This document shows positions 36,830-51,325 of a DNA stretch of 64,000 nucleotides, piece after piece. How positions within the stretch are numbered: position 1 is the stretch's first letter; each line of letters begins with the position of its first letter. The stretch spans positions 20,027,170-20,091,169 of the forward strand of contig CM017561.1 in NCBI GenBank assembly GCA_007844125.1, given 5' to 3'. A program made the position numbers and the translations under genes. The notes below the pieces were generated by a model. The model made no database searches and was not told the origin of the DNA. It saw nothing but the letters and a program-made list of their open reading frames with translations. Source of the stretch: Sinonovacula constricta (lineage: Eukaryota; Mollusca; Bivalvia; Cardiida; Solecurtidae).

Positions 36830-36989
36830 CTCTTTCAACATCTTTGTGCAATTGCATAATAAAATAATTATTACAGAACGATCTGACGGGTTTGGGTATG
36901 CGTTTAGTTGGCAGAGCAGGCAACTGTGTATGCAAGTGTTCCGTTATGTCCAGAAAGTCCCGATCTCCAGTTGATTTGTGTTTGGCCAT
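36830..36989 (-). CDS. Candidate first coding exon (unsupported by homology)
   Basis: ATG at 36989 in fair context (caacacATGG) opens 53 codons that end at a good donor gag|gtaggc, phase 1. The translation contains DFLDITEHLHTQLPALPTKR. The LPALPTKR stretch faintly recalls the proline loop of PX domains, but that is weak. The phase fits the second exon of the membrane-protein gene (33559), so an alternative first exon without signal peptide is possible. It may equally be a chance frame. Confidence 0.25.
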
Positions 36990-39900
36990 GTGTTGGGGTC
37001 ATAAGGTTAGTATCTTCATATTATAAGATATATATGATGTTTCTTAGCCATCTAGAAAAGGAAACAATGGGCAGAATGTGGCCAACTGGTGACAGGTAGA
37101 TGAGGCCGCCAGATTGACGATGGTGTTTATGCCGCTTGTAATGAATATAAGATTACCTTTGTTTAAAAGGCATTGAAAATTGCCTTAATTTGATGTTAAA
37201 TATATACTTAATATATTTTACACTCGATGTGGTTTACCTTATTTCAAAATGTAAAAATAAAAATCTCGTAACCGATTTATTATTATAGTCTTTGTTATTA
37301 TTAACTGTCCGTTATTCACATGTCTGCTAATAACATGTATACATGTATTCTGGCGTATATTGTTTTTCAAATAGTCCTATTTCGTGACCAATCAGTCATC
37401 ATATACTACTGTTTCTGTCGGTATCTGTCGGTTGATCCTTAAATATCTTTCTGGCACGTATACAAGAATACGGAACACTCAATTGGGAAAATGTCTTATG
37501 GCAACATACGAACTACCATCCATATTTTGGGGATATATTTGCATGTTTTAGCAGCACTTTTCACACAAACCTCTGTTTTTACACACAGTATAAAATAGCA
37601 CCTTTAACTGTGACGTGGAGGTAATGCTTTGAAGTTAAATTTGACTACGTGATAAGTAAGCGGCAATGCACACCTCTCGAGGGCAGTGTGTGCAGGCTTC
37701 ATACTGTTATATGCTTTGGCCTTGAACTCCAAATAAATCTCGGCATATAAACCCTTTGCCCCCTATATTTGCCAACAGCCTGTACTTAATTCGTAGTTTA
37801 TTCCCTGATAACTAGACACAAAGATGACAAGACACATCGATACAGAATTATTTTAATTAAGGCCATAATCAGACAGCTTCCTGTTGCTTCGGCAGCTCCT
37901 AGCAAGGAACTGTCTGACCAAGTTCTTTACTGTTGCCTTAGTCTGATTACGCTGTGCATAACTGGCTAAGTTTAAGAGAAACTGCAGACGTTATACAATA
38001 GGGGAACAGAGAAATGGGCCATCAAGAAAAGTATTTGTCCTCTCACAATGACGTAAATTAGTCATGTTTTGAAATGTTTGCAAAAGGGTGCCGCATTAAT
38101 CTGTTAGACTTTGTTGTCATGTGCGAAACAGACGACGTTGTCAGTGCTGAAAGAATGTTAATTTTGAATAATTATGAATAAAGTATACATTGCAACCAGG
38201 GGTTGTTGATGCAAAGTGCTGACTTTAAACTCGCCGAAGTGGTGATAAATATGAAAATAGCGAGGCAGACGACAACGACGACGTTGGTTATGATGGCGTC
38301 TACAATTAAGATTAAGATGTCACAAGTACTTCTATTGCTGCTGTTGTTGCTGCTGCTGATGATGATAAAGGTCATGGTGTCCTAAAGTGACCCACAAACT
38401 GCTCATCAAATTGTTACAAGTACACGCATTCCTAGACAGAAGAAATCGATAAATGTTACTGTGGAGCTAGACCTATTCAGCCGATCGGAATACGTCAAAA
38501 ATCGGAACACTTCTGACATTTTCCGGCAAATAGTAGGCCTAATTCCTTGGCTAACTCCGAAAATACCGGAATTTCTCTGCTTTCTTCCAACCTTGTTCCT
38601 CTTAACAAATTCCACTGTACTTCTCTGAACGATTACTGAGCGAAATATAACATAACACAAATATAAAAAACTTTTCTAATTATGTCAGTCACAATCAAAC
38701 TTCTCGGTGCATTCCGCTATTATTCGTCAAACATCGGTACCCCACCGCTATGTTCCGTCATCCTACACCAAACATCCAGCAGACTCCTTGGAAGTTCCGA
38801 TCACCAGCCAATCGCTACAGAAGCCACGGTTACTGACAACCGGGTCGCCGATATAAGCACGAAACTACGAAACGTATATTGATCTTTGATAAATAATGGA
38901 CGAGAGACGAGTCGTCTAATAACTGAGATTATATAATTGAGTGTCAGCAATAGCGTTGAAACACCAAGTTTTGTCACACCATGTGCTAATAAATCATTAC
39001 CCCGTTGGCTCTATCGGTAGTATTATTGTTGCTGATATAGAAATACAAATCATGAAATGTATACATGCATGTTAAAGTTTGTCTCTTGTTGGTTGACATT
39101 TTGTTATAGTTGTGGATGTAGAGATAAGCACTACATGGTAGTTGTTGTGCAAGATAATTTTGTAAGGTATTACCATCTTACCAACAGTCAGAAAGTATGA
39201 GATGCTCAGTTGAACCAGGTATAGTGATATATACATGCTTACTGCATGCAGTGAAGATTAGGCCCAGTTACGTTTAATTTCAAAATTATTTTACCTCCAC
39301 CAGTCAGCAATGAAGCAAATAAGATTTTTTTTTTGTATTAGGATGGTATTGAATCTAAGACTCTGTACCTTGTACTGAAACCCTCTGCTGCCACAATGAG
39401 TTATTGTAATGTTTGGGTACTAACAAAATATGGTGGTAGTGAGTGTCGTGGGTATTTTTGTACACATTTATGTTATATCTACCACACTCACTTCCATAAG
39501 CAAAAAACAACAACAACAACAACAAAAAAAACAAACAACACACACACACACACAAACCCACAACAAAACAACTTATTCTAGCAATGTCTTATGGAACATA
39601 GCCATTTATAACATAGCGTAACTAGCAGGCTTAGATTTGGATGGATCAAAAGGTTCCAATTTCTTTGCTTAATCCTATTAACAGACAAGTAGTTGTAAGA
39701 TAGGTTGAGCCTGCTTTCTTTGTTGTTAGCCGACATCAAAGCTCATCTTACTTTCTGTAAAGTAAGCGTGTGTAATGTTGTTATTTCATTGCAATACTAT
39801 ATAGATCTATATTACGACACGATTATACAGATATTAAGGGCGGAGTAAGACAGAGGTGGGCAGATTCGGCGCCCCAGTCCAGAAATCAACAGGGAATGTA

Positions 39901-40979
39901 GTTTAATACTCATTTCACCTAAGTACATTTGACAGGTAACAATAAAATATCGCCCCCAAGGTAAAATCCTAGATCCATCCCCGCATAATTCAAGACACAG
40001 AAATACAAAGAACAAACAACAACATTACATAGAGCGTTAAACCTTCAACTACAGGCAATAAGTGCACATGGGTTAATCGTATTTGAAACGTAATAGTTCA
40101 TGTATTGCACAATGTTTAAACTAAAACTAAAGTGAATGCTAATGTCTGTACGGCTTTGGATCCAATCCCTAAATATATGCCGGTGTAGACAACATCGCAT
40201 TAGCGTGTATCGTTAATGTCGCTAAATGGTATAATACTAGTTGTAAATGTACGATTATTTATTTTCCTGTCTGGACCATTGGTTATATATCATTGGTTAT
40301 ATATATCGGAGAAATGTGCGCCCTTTGAATTGTGACTTTAGTCTGAAGACCATATAAAAGGAAGTATTGCATAAAACAAAAGTTGATATGTGACATGAAA
40401 GGAATTGCTTTTTTTCTTTAACATGATTTTATTACACGTTGACATGTATTTTTTTCACAAATGATAACCTGACTACCTGAGTGTTTGACAAATTGTAATA
40501 TAAACACTTTCTGAGGTTTAAGTAAATAACACATACTATTTTTAATCGAAAACCTTGTTAGTAAGTTTTTATATGTACATTCATTTAAAGGCAAGAGGAC
40601 ATCAATGACATCGATGGCTTCCCTGAACACATTAGCTTCGGATATGCTTTGGAAAAAAACACAACACAGAACAAAATGTACAGAAACATGTTTTGGCATG
40701 TAGTGATCTCACGTCATTTGCTTGGCAAATCTTTGAGCAAAACAAATTAACCCAGCAAGATTTCCATGCAGACAAAGATTCTGAAAAGTTCTGTGAAGAT
40801 TAGACCCACAATGATTATTTAAATGTGTCCACATGGTTTACAAATTCCTAGGGCGATTACAAAAGTTCACATTGAGCCCCTCGTACTCGTGTGATCAAAA
40901 ACCGTGCAGGCGTTAAATGCTTGATTGGTTTGGTTTGTGTTGGCTTTCGAGCACTCTCCACTTTCATCAGTGCGGGATA
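36990..40979. other. Non-coding, simple repeats only
   Basis: No supportable gene. Simple sequence includes a tgctgttgttgctgctgctg run near 38336-38360 and CAA/CA runs at 39503-39560. A tRNA-like A-box phrase (gttggctctatcggtag) near 39005 lacks a B box. Confidence 0.5.
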
Positions 40980-41095
40980 GCAATTTAAAAGGGGGCATAA
41001 CTCTGCCATAAATATTTTAATGGACGCATGCCCTTTTGCGCCTTTGATAGTTAGCATGTATTTAAGTTTTAAGTGAATATCTCTCTGCTTTAAAT
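40980..41095. repeat. Fragment of the repeat family found at 60030-60510
   Basis: aaaagggggcataactctgcca followed by catgtatttaagttttaagtgaat has the same layout as the units near 60 kb (ataactgtgcca, then tttcaagtttaaagtgaa). It is a short, diverged fragment. Confidence 0.5.
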
Positions 41096-43779
41096 TAAAT
41101 AAATTTTAATTGACTTTAAATAGATACAATAATCACGACAATAAATCCATTTTTTTCTTAAAACTCTTAGAATCAATGACGAGTGTTGTCTACATCTAGT
41201 GCAATCACGTAGCTCCCGAATGTGCAGACAATTGGATAGCCAAAACATCGATTCTCATTCTGAATGTACGTTTTATCTTCTTGATCATTGATGTTGAATG
41301 TTGCGAGTAGAGACGCATCGGCATATCTGACGCTTCAAATCTCGTAGACTAATGTGGTAGGCTTTGTATCTGCGACCGAAACGAAACGAAAGAAAATCCA
41401 AACCAATAACAAAGTAGTTTCCTTATATATAGACGTTCTGCTATATTTCTACACAAATTGTCATAATCGACACATTATCCGTGTGCATTATATAATACGA
41501 CTCAGTTTTATCAGCAACATCGAACTTAACATAACCGAACATCCGCAATAAAAGCTACGAGTTATGATGAGAAATAATATCGAGACTATTTTTTATCTCA
41601 TGTGGTCTGCACAGCTTCATGTAATTTATTTTTAGTTTGTTTTTTTCTTTTCTGTTTTTGTGTTTGTTCGGTATTTTTTGTTTGTTTTGTTTTTGTTTTA
41701 CTCATAAAATATTAAATATCTCCTGGTTTTGTTACATGCAACAACATTGAGAAGATCCAATTTTACATAGTACAAGAATCTCAATTCCTTGACGATCAAT
41801 GTTGCTCGATGGCTAAATCTAGTTCTGTCACGTGATCACCGGCGGTGCAGACACTTTTAGATCAAAACATCGACCCAAACATCGTTTCAGATTCTGGCTG
41901 AATAAAATGGTTTTTATGTATCCTTAGTATTCCTATATAAGGCAGTATAGTTGTGTTCACTTTACAATTCTATTCCCTAATTTTATTTCCTTATTACACA
42001 AAAGATGCTTAAATGATGAATACATATACATATATAAGGCAGTATATATGTGTTCACTTTACAATTCTATTCCCTAATTTTGTTTCCTTATTACACAAAA
42101 GATGCTTAAATGATGAATACATATACTCAACATGTAAATTGATACAAGGCAGTGAAGGCGAACAAATTAAATCAGTAGAACGTGCACAGATAAACATTAT
42201 TCATACATATATGTGTAAAGATAATACTTATTTGTAAAAAAATGTATATTAAATAGAAGAGAAGAAAATATAAGAATCACGTTAATACAGCGCTCGAAAA
42301 CGGTGTACGCCATTAAAAAGCAACATAAATGTACCGCAAGAACGCTTTAGTCAAAGAATTTAAAATACTACCTTGGATCTTACTGATCCAATTTCATAAC
42401 ATATCAAATGTATTATGATAATGCAAAGTATTTTGAGGCAGTCATTGCACAAATGAAAAAAACACACCATTATCCGCCTCATTCTTCCCGTTAAATAATG
42501 TATGAATGGATTATGGGACGCAGCCCAAGTTAGTTCAATAACCATATCTAGGAGAACAAGTATACAAATAACATTAAAGGTATTCAAGCGTTAGTGTCCT
42601 GTCTAATATATTATGCGTCTCAATAAATCATCGCTACTCTGATATGATATATATAATATTATACATAGATGAAATCTTGAATAAATGTACACCCTTTTCT
42701 TATCACAAATACCTACGTTTCGATGCTTACTTGCTATTATTTTTTAAGAAGACAAGGCATACTAGACGTTGATTTTAATTTTACACGGTCATATATTTGG
42801 AACATGCAAGAATGTAGAACCGCTAGCAGCCTGAGAGTAGACGTAATCATCTCGTTTTCTGTTAAAGATCTTATATAGATAGACAACAATAAATGCAATA
42901 GTATCAAAGACATATACCTCGCTTCCTTCAATATCCGTCCAAAACAGTCCTTTGAGGATCCGGTAAGTCACATTTACCTGTACATTAAGGTCTATATGGT
43001 GTGGACATGTACGGCAACTTCTTCACTTTATCCACTCAGGTATCCACTGACTGACCACGGCGTATTGTGAAAAAACAACAGACTAACCATGTGACCATTT
43101 ATTCAACTATTACCAGTTACATTTTGCCAAGTGGCTGACAAGAGAGCCACGTCCACTATGCGCCTTTAAGGCATTCCATATGTCAAATCTGAATGAATAT
43201 TGTCTTTGTCTTATCTCTGATCACGATCTGGCAAGATTAAACGCGAGATAATTATTTGCTGGATGGCGATATTAATATTGCATACATGCCCAAAGGGATT
43301 ATAACGTTATAATGAAAGCTATGAGGCAGCCAGGCTTATCGCAAATATGCCAAGTGACGATGGTGACAGTGACATAATTATTGAATTATACCCACCGCCA
43401 ACGCGTCTCTAGTAGGCTCCTCAGACACTACCGGATGTACATAAGTATGCATTTCCTGATAAGAACTTCCTAATTTCCCAGTGTGTGCCACACCGGAATA
43501 GTTTTAAATGACAGTTATAAACAATTTATTCATTTGACATAAGACATGTAGATATTCATCTTTAACTCTGTTTAATCCCGTAGTAAATCAAATTTGTTTT
43601 ACTTTAAACAGGCCATGATCGCTGTACAGCTATAAACGTATAATACATCAAATTCATATACAGTTTAATTGACATTGTGTAGTTGGAAAATGGCAACAAG
43701 TTTGACAAAATTATTTACTTGCGTTCGTAATGTGAGTAACATCAAAGAGAGCTTAATATTAAAGAGATGATGAAATACG
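41096..43779. other. Non-coding apart from a 97-bp tandem duplication
   Basis: No gene is supported. A minus-strand open frame at 42372-42587 has a hydrophobic start but begins with TTG, so it was rejected as a secreted protein. Confidence 0.5.
41934..42127. repeat. 97-bp direct tandem duplication
   Basis: tataaggcagtata...gtgttcactttacaattc up to gatgaatacatata occurs twice, at 41934-42030 and 42031-42127, with about four differences. This is a recent simple duplication. Confidence 0.95.
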
Positions 43780-45095
43780 GATCTTAATTCGATAAACGGC
43801 ATTGTATTTTATTTTTATACATGTATTTATTTTTGTGTCCCTGTAACTTTCATTCATACATGACAGAAAAAGAGAGATTTTGGATTATTTCTTTTTGCTA
43901 TTTGAATTTCTAAACCTTAAATAACTAACGAAAATAGATCGGAATGCTTATCGGTACTATCTTTTAAATTGAAATTATCTTTTAGCAACGAACAGTTCAT
44001 AGCCAGAAAAAGCTTGTTTTTGAACCACCCATTGAGAATGGACTCTGGATAGGAGGGTTTCAAATTCAACCTTAGCCCTGTCACGACAAGTTTTTAAAAC
44101 GATCTTATTAACGATTCGGATTAGAAACGTGCGACACACCAAGCAGCTTTTATAACAGGATGAAAGTGTTCTTGGTTAAGAGGTTATGGTTATGGACTCG
44201 GGATCGGATGGTTCTGTGTTCAAACCTTAGACCTGACATAGGCTTTTCTTCTTTGTCCAAGTCTTTTATTACACGAACATCTTGCAAAAACAGAATATGT
44301 TCAGACTAATTATTGCTTCCTTACATTCAGATTTACTAAATAGCAGTAGCCATCTTGGATACTACTAAAATATAACGTCATTTGATATTTTGTAGTATTT
44401 TGGTTCTATATCGAACAACATACTGTTCACAACAACTTTTGTTAAGTTGTATTCTTCCTGTTACTTCAGTGTGTAATTCTAAACCACAGTAGCACATACT
44501 TACGTAATACCATTGCTTTATGACAACATCAGTTCCATTAGATTAAGGGCTTACCAGATTGTTCTCTTTTTACTGTTTCTCTCTATTTGTCCTCATCCAC
44601 TTCACTTTAAATGTGTGAAGAAGATTAAGTTTAGGAAATAATAAACATTGCTCAATGTTTAAATAATTCAGATATAAAAATGCTTGCATACAAAACAACT
44701 TTGAAAATAAAAGAGAAAGAAAAGACATACCATGTTCCAGAAAATCCTAGCTAAACAATACCGATTTGTATAACGTGAGGCTGCTAGTCATGCGGATATT
44801 CGGCTTGTCCTTTAGTTTTATAGTTTACATTTAATGGTAATAATGTTGGCAACTTTTCTTCTGCTTCTTCTACATATAAAATATCTTGGAAAACCTTTTC
44901 AATGGTGTTGGGGTTTGCTTTTTATTTTGTTTATTTTTTTTGTTGAGATTTACAGTATACCGAAAACTTTTTAATAAAAACTTTAAAATTAAAACTTTTA
45001 AAATATGTCCGTTACTTGCTCTCATGTTGCTTAAAACTGCCTACCTGTTTCAGTTTTTGCGTCGCCTTCGATGCTTCGAAATAACAAGCTTTCTT
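43780..45095. repeat. Dispersed repeat, copy B (partner at 3040-3965)
   Basis: It shares ordered blocks with copy A, as described there. It is longer than copy A, mainly in the middle (about 43990-44660). That part carries a pol III-like stretch (ggttatggactcgggatcgg, then ggttctgtgttcaaacct near 44210-44228). Copy A has a diverged version of this stretch near 3465-3510, so it is part of the element. Confidence 0.75.
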
Positions 45096-47357
45096 GTTAA
45101 AACTCTTTTCATGAAACAAGAACTTTGTTCACATTTATGACAGCTTTAGATAATTTCGGTCATTAACAGCACAATGCCAGAAAACAACTTTTGCCTTGGA
45201 GTATTGCATGTGTGAATATTGATAATGGTTTCCTAGATTGTACATACCCAAAACATCGATTCTGCTCCGACCGAACACATGTTTATTATCGGTTACAAAC
45301 AGGAAACTTTGATAAATGTAAAACATGGTCAGTGGTAACAACAATTCGTGAGATATAACAATAGCAAACGTTTCAATCTTTGACGACATGGTTGTTTAGA
45401 TTTAGAAATTTATCTTAAAATTCTATTCATTAGATAACGTCTCAAAGTCGAGATCTAGGTGGAATGACCTCATAATGGCCCATGGTCCGGTGTTTAAATT
45501 ACAACTAAATTTGCTCAAAAATTGTTCTGCATCTAACATAAACGTTTTATCACCCAATGACTTGACACAGCTTATTGATATTTTTCATAACCAATGTGGG
45601 TTCAACGTTAGGTGCATAAACATGTACCTGTATGTACTGTATGCGAATATAAACACAGGCTATACACTGATGTTTGTAGTGAGTTTAGAGGAGTGGTGTA
45701 TTATACATTCCTCACGATCTAACCAAGCATGAACCGACCTAAGTATCATCTGGTGTTGCTTACGAGGCTGCGAGAACAGTTGTTATGGTAGTTAGTAACA
45801 GTTGTACCCATGTTTCCCCTAACATATAATGGGGTTAATATGCACATTTATTTTCGGAAAATACACACGTGTGTTATAAATCTCTTATCATGCTCATTAT
45901 GACATTTGTCTGCGCATGATTGCTCACATATACTTGCCGACGTCAAACAACGCGTACTAATGACTACTTTGCAGATTTTCTTTACAGATACAGTATACTG
46001 TCTACAGCTCATTGTTTTAGTTTCAAGTTTTGTCAAAGGACTAAACACAATATGCATAATAGGTTGTCTTAATGATTTGTATTATAGTAAGTAAGTGACA
46101 ATTCATTTTTTGGAAAAAATAATTTACGATAATGATAACGATAATGGGTCGTACAAACGTAAAGTAGGCGAACCATTCAGCAAAAGTTAAGCAGCAACAA
46201 TGTAATATATTTCATCACCGCGATATCATATACGCTTCTGGTCAACATTTCTACTTGTCTCATTACCTATCTGACGATTGAACAGGTTTGCGTAATTGCG
46301 AAATATCCGTGATTGCAAAATATCGGTTTTGATCAACGAGGCATGTTAAGATGATATGAATCGTGGTGGGTGGGGTAAGATAAGACTTTGAACTCTAACG
46401 AAGCCGGCATCCAGATTTTGAAGGTCATTGTATGTTGTTTTCCGTATTCAAGTCGTTGTATTGCTTCAGACAACGCAATCTACCACAAATATATTTTAGG
46501 AACTTAAATCATTTAATATAAGTATCACGCTAACTTTAAGAACACGTGTACAACAAGGCAATTTCGGGGTGGTTGTTATACGTATCTATAGTGTTGTGAG
46601 ACTATGTGAAACCCACGTGAAAACACATGTTGCGAAAGGTGGTCGATATAGCACAGCGACATCAAAACGTTCACTTTTTTCTGTCTGCTTCAAGTTTTTC
46701 CAGTCTGTTCGAGGCAGTTTTACAATAGCGCGGCATTGATCGACAATATCTTTTGTGTTTATGAACTTGACTAGTTTCATTCCACACCCAAGACCAAAAC
46801 TTTGCAGTAAACCTCAATCCTGAGGCAAGTCAGACACTCTGATCAGTCATTAATTGTGTAACGTGCGAGACGATCTGACGAAAAAGATAAATTTCAAAAT
46901 CCCAAAACACACACATTTCAACCTTTTATCCAGTCATTTCTAAATGAGACAAATACAGATGGGCAGTGTCGAAAGACAATGTTACAATGTCAATAATCAT
47001 GCAATTACTGTTTTAGAAATTAAATAGCAATAGCCTTACCTTCTCGATAGTAAATATAGATTTATTCCGAGGGCAACCACGTTTTCACTCTCAGTCTCCA
47101 AAATCACTACTGCGGTAAATCCCAGTTAATGTATGTTGATTTAGCTGTTTGTTATTTGTATGTATATAAGCAGAACAGTTTTGCTCTCTTGCAATGACTG
47201 GTCCGCCAATAACTGCTGATGGCGTGTTACAAGAAGGTGAACTCACAGCATATGAGTAACTGAGCTGCTGAACTTGGAAAACACCAGTGACATGTATTAC
47301 TAGTATATGTCGTGTAGACGAATGGCGTGCTGGGATTCTCCCGAAGACCACGTGCGT
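45096..47357. other. Non-coding, no feature seen
   Basis: Several open frames of 60-85 codons exist on both strands, but none has a splice, composition or homology argument. Confidence 0.45.
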
Positions 47358-47491
47358 TTACATGCACTGTTGTGTTACTTTACAGATGCTCTTGGAAAGG
47401 TCACAGGACACGATTTCTCCACATGCTTCCGTTACAAAGCCGACATAACGAGCGGTACACAAGCACCAAGACGCGACAGTATCTAAATCGT
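47358..47491 (-). CDS. Candidate Cys-rich terminal exon
   Basis: An acceptor ctagttgcag opens a phase-1 frame at 47491 that runs 43 codons to TAA at 47358-47360. It reads ASWCLCTARYVGFVTEACGE and then six more residues to SCDLSKSICK, so it has six Cys in all with the last at the C-terminal end. The density of Cys suggests a secreted protein. The entering phase agrees with the signal-peptide exon at 54409-54265. There is no homology that I recognise. Confidence 0.25.
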
Positions 47492-50400
47492 CTGCAACTA
47501 GAATTGTTTTGACAGCGGAACTTTTATGGATTCTAAATGTGCCATAAAATGTATCAAAACATACAGAGAAACATCTCTTAACCGATAGGAACCATAGACA
47601 TATAACATTTGGAACAGTACAAAATGTATTCTTAATGACAGCTGACACACCGGCTTCGATTTTTTTTTGCAAATTCACTAACTTATATCAAACCGTCAGT
47701 GAAACGTCCGTTTTATAGTCTAGACAATATTTCCTTAGAAACAAAAGAACCAATCGCTCACTTGGGATGTTGTTGATTCAATAAAATATGGGGAAGCATT
47801 AAACATTCCCTTTATCACCTGGAAATATAAAGTGTCAATGTCAACTGAAGTTACAGCTTGTTAATTTCAGTTTGTGTATAAAATATTCATCAATTCAGAA
47901 AGCACCAGCTTTTATTTGTCCGCTCGACATCACTTACTTTGGAATAAACTTTAACGCTAATCTATGCAAATATTAAAGGTACCGCCCACTTCAGAACTGA
48001 TACTAGGAGCCTCTGAGTGAGGTTGAGTTTAAGTGTTTATAGCTGGTATCTTCTCTTTATCTTCTAGTAGTCGACATGTAATTACACGTATATTAAATTT
48101 AAAATAGCCTATTTATTATCAATTATGACACGTTTCTACATTTATAGATATTTAATTAAATGTATTGATAACCACCGTAATGGTCATAGTTTATCGTAAC
48201 TTCTCACGCCTCAATAAAAAAAAGCTTCCTCCGTAGCAGGACAAAGATCAGTTTAATGTATGGTTGCCATAATACCATGAGTCATAGGCATCGTTTCTGG
48301 CGGTCAGAGTATAAGTTTTAACACGATATACTTCAAGAACAACACTGGATATTTTAATTGTACATAGAAATATGCTTACATAACAGTTAAACAAAACACC
48401 ATACCCAAGATAGATAACAACCGTATTATTTTCATGTACAGAAAAGTTCGAACTATGTTTGGATGTGTGTATAAGTATAAGAAACGACAAATCAAACAAG
48501 TCCACCATGAAATTTCATATAACGAAACGAAACTGCTGATATACCGCTTGTAAACATTAAAATATATGTTATCTTTAGGTCGGAAGGTGAAAAATGCGTT
48601 GCGTCGCAACAACAGAACTATTTTAGCTCAACAACGAGGTAGATCTCCGAATAATATGCGTCAATTATAAACAATACGTTTGTTGCGTAGCAATAATTGC
48701 AGCATCTATAAAAAGCGGACCTATGGTTCTGTGTTCCAAGTACCGACGTCAACAGTTGACATAATTTTGACAGGTAAAACTCTTCAAGAAGGCATACATG
48801 CATCATAAATGGTTATGTGACCTTTTACAGCTAACAATCTGATATACAATCTTACAAATAAGAAGTTTTATTTAAACATTTAATTATTAACATTTGTATA
48901 TTTTAAAGCTTGCATTTATCTTGTAAAATTTATTCGTTTCAAATAAAAGAGGACACACAACTGTGCCATCATTTGTGTTGATGTTATTCATATTAATATT
49001 TAGTTTCTGTTCATGTTCTAAAACTAACTTGTTTTTCGTCCGCTTCGTTCCTAATTACAACCTGTAGACCCGCACTGGAGTAGACGTTTGGGTGCAATAC
49101 AACGCCTGACCTTCTTTCAAGACAGCAACAAACAAATCTCTTTCAAAGTACGCATGCCAGCATTATATGGGCTGTGTATTGTTTCCCAAAACTGTCGTTT
49201 ACGTCTTAAGTGATTATCTTGGCGCTCATTTGAACAAAAAATGCTTTGTTATATTGCTTTTTAATTCACATGTAATATTACATAATGTGTCAAAATCTAG
49301 TTGTAGTAGGTAGTGTATGAATACTTTTATTAAACATTATGAATGCGACTTTTCTCTGGGTAGTAAACAGAAAGCTGTTACTGACACACAGATAAGTCAA
49401 GAAGGGACATAAATGAGCCAAAATTAATTACATGGTTGCCTACCCTATTGAGTGTTGTTCTTCTTTTCATAGTGAACAACTATTCCAAGCTTGAAGTACC
49501 TGAATAAAAAGGCCTAACAACGCCGATGCCGGCTATAGGGCCATGACAATAGCCCAAACTGATTTCTTTTCGAAAAGTGAAGTTAAAAACACATTTTAAA
49601 CTGACACCGCCTATAAACAACCATAAACAACATTAACATACTGAAAAGGAAATGATAAACACTTATGTCTTACACTTAATGCAGTTATAAAGAATTAACG
49701 CCAAGACTTCAAGAATGCAAGTATCGGTTCTGATTGTAGATTGTAATAATTGTAATAATACATTCTACATAACGTTAGCGTTCAGGTAATTCGACATAAT
49801 GGTAACTTTAACACGACCCTTGCGTACCGTTGTGAATATATACCGTATATACTCTGTTCAAATTGGGTCGCCATTATTTTCTACGCTATATGATTTCAAT
49901 GATCTATGTGTGGCCTCTATTTTCACAATTTATCGCATCTAATAGATGTAATATTACCGCAGAGGGTGCTTACAAAAGTCATCGTATCTTGCTAATTAAC
50001 CTTCAGGTAACCAATATAGCTTCAGGCAGTTGGTATCGTAGCTGGACATCAAACATATTTTATAACATACATTATCTCAAGAGTAATTTCGCATTTCGCT
50101 GAACAAATATAATAAAATGATAAAGGAAATACGTGTACATGTAGTGTTTTTTAAGTAAGTCACTTATGCAAGCAGTTGGGGGAAGTGATTATGTGTTGTT
50201 CTTATCGGATTACCTTCGCTAATTCCGAAAAACAACAACAATAAAAATAGAAATAAACTAATGTCACAATTTATGAGTGGTCCTATCCTTACGGACAACG
50301 TTTTTGTTTTTGCTGGTGTCCACTTTAGTGGATAATAAATTACACAGTCTGGCCAGAATGTCCCTGTCAGCAAGGTGACATTAACTAACACGTCTTGCTA

Positions 50401-51325
50401 AAGTAAGGTGTAATGAATGTAAGCCAATACGGAGATTTGGGTCAACACAACAACACAATGACTGTGCAAAAGTAGCAAACATTATGATATAACTTGCAAC
50501 ACTATTAGCGACATTTCCTCCACTGTATCACATCGCACCGAGTTCAATTTAATTAACTTTACGTCCTTTTAGTATATTACCTGTCAATGTAGTTAAAATA
50601 TGTCAACAAGTATTATGTCAAATAAAGCTTTTATGATATCCTGCTTTTCTAAACAAACTTGATATGTTGTTTGACATGCATTCAGTGTTGAAAGTAAAAC
50701 GAAACGAGGTTCATTTTCTTATAATGTTATAATGTTAACGGTCAAAAGCATACACCTCGAAGCATTTTTAACCAAAGTTCTTTATCCATTTTGAAGGGCA
50801 CATTGCACTAATTGATAAACAGAATTAGGATATCGATACGCACACTTGTTTACGTACGTAATAACATGGGCGATAGTGCAATAATCAATTTAAAGGATGC
50901 TGTCATATCGTTATACCACGACGCAGTTTGAACCTTCATGAAGACATTGCTTTGCTTTATTCTGTTTTTTAAAGGAAAAGTTAAGTGGAGACAATATCAA
51001 AAAATGAAAGAGGAGAATAATTACCTTCATATATTCATTCATCCTTTGTCACAGATGTATGTCTGATTCCTCAATTCATATTATATTATTAATACGTGTA
51101 TCAATTACGATGATACTTTTAATCATTTCATCCACATACATATGAAACATGAAGAAATACAATACAATCTACCATCAATCTACCATTAATCAAACGATTC
51201 GAATGTTGAATATTTCCTTAGTCCGTGGTTCTACACAGACAAGTAGAACTTACTGAAAGCCATATTAGTACATGTACATATATTAAGAAGTTGTCATGCC
51301 ATAAGTTACCTACGCTGGTGGTATT
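47492..51325. other. Non-coding, no clear feature
   Basis: A possible small exon at 50363-50293 (minus, acceptor gctgacag, donor gtaagg, reading FWPDCVIYYPLKWTPAKTKT) is noted under findings. Otherwise AT-rich with no repeat recognised. Confidence 0.45.

Noticed and set aside
38203..38385. Leu-rich transmembrane ORF
   Set aside because: The poly-Leu comes from a tgctg/ttgctg simple repeat.
42372..42587. Secreted or membrane peptide on the minus strand
   Set aside because: The frame starts with TTG, no ATG precedes the hydrophobic stretch, and the rest looks random. One good donor at its end (aag|gtagta) is not enough.
47091..47351. Minus-strand ORF with VSSPSCNTPSAVIGGPVIAR stretch
   Set aside because: It lacks a good acceptor/donor pair and family match, and its composition is not clearly coding.
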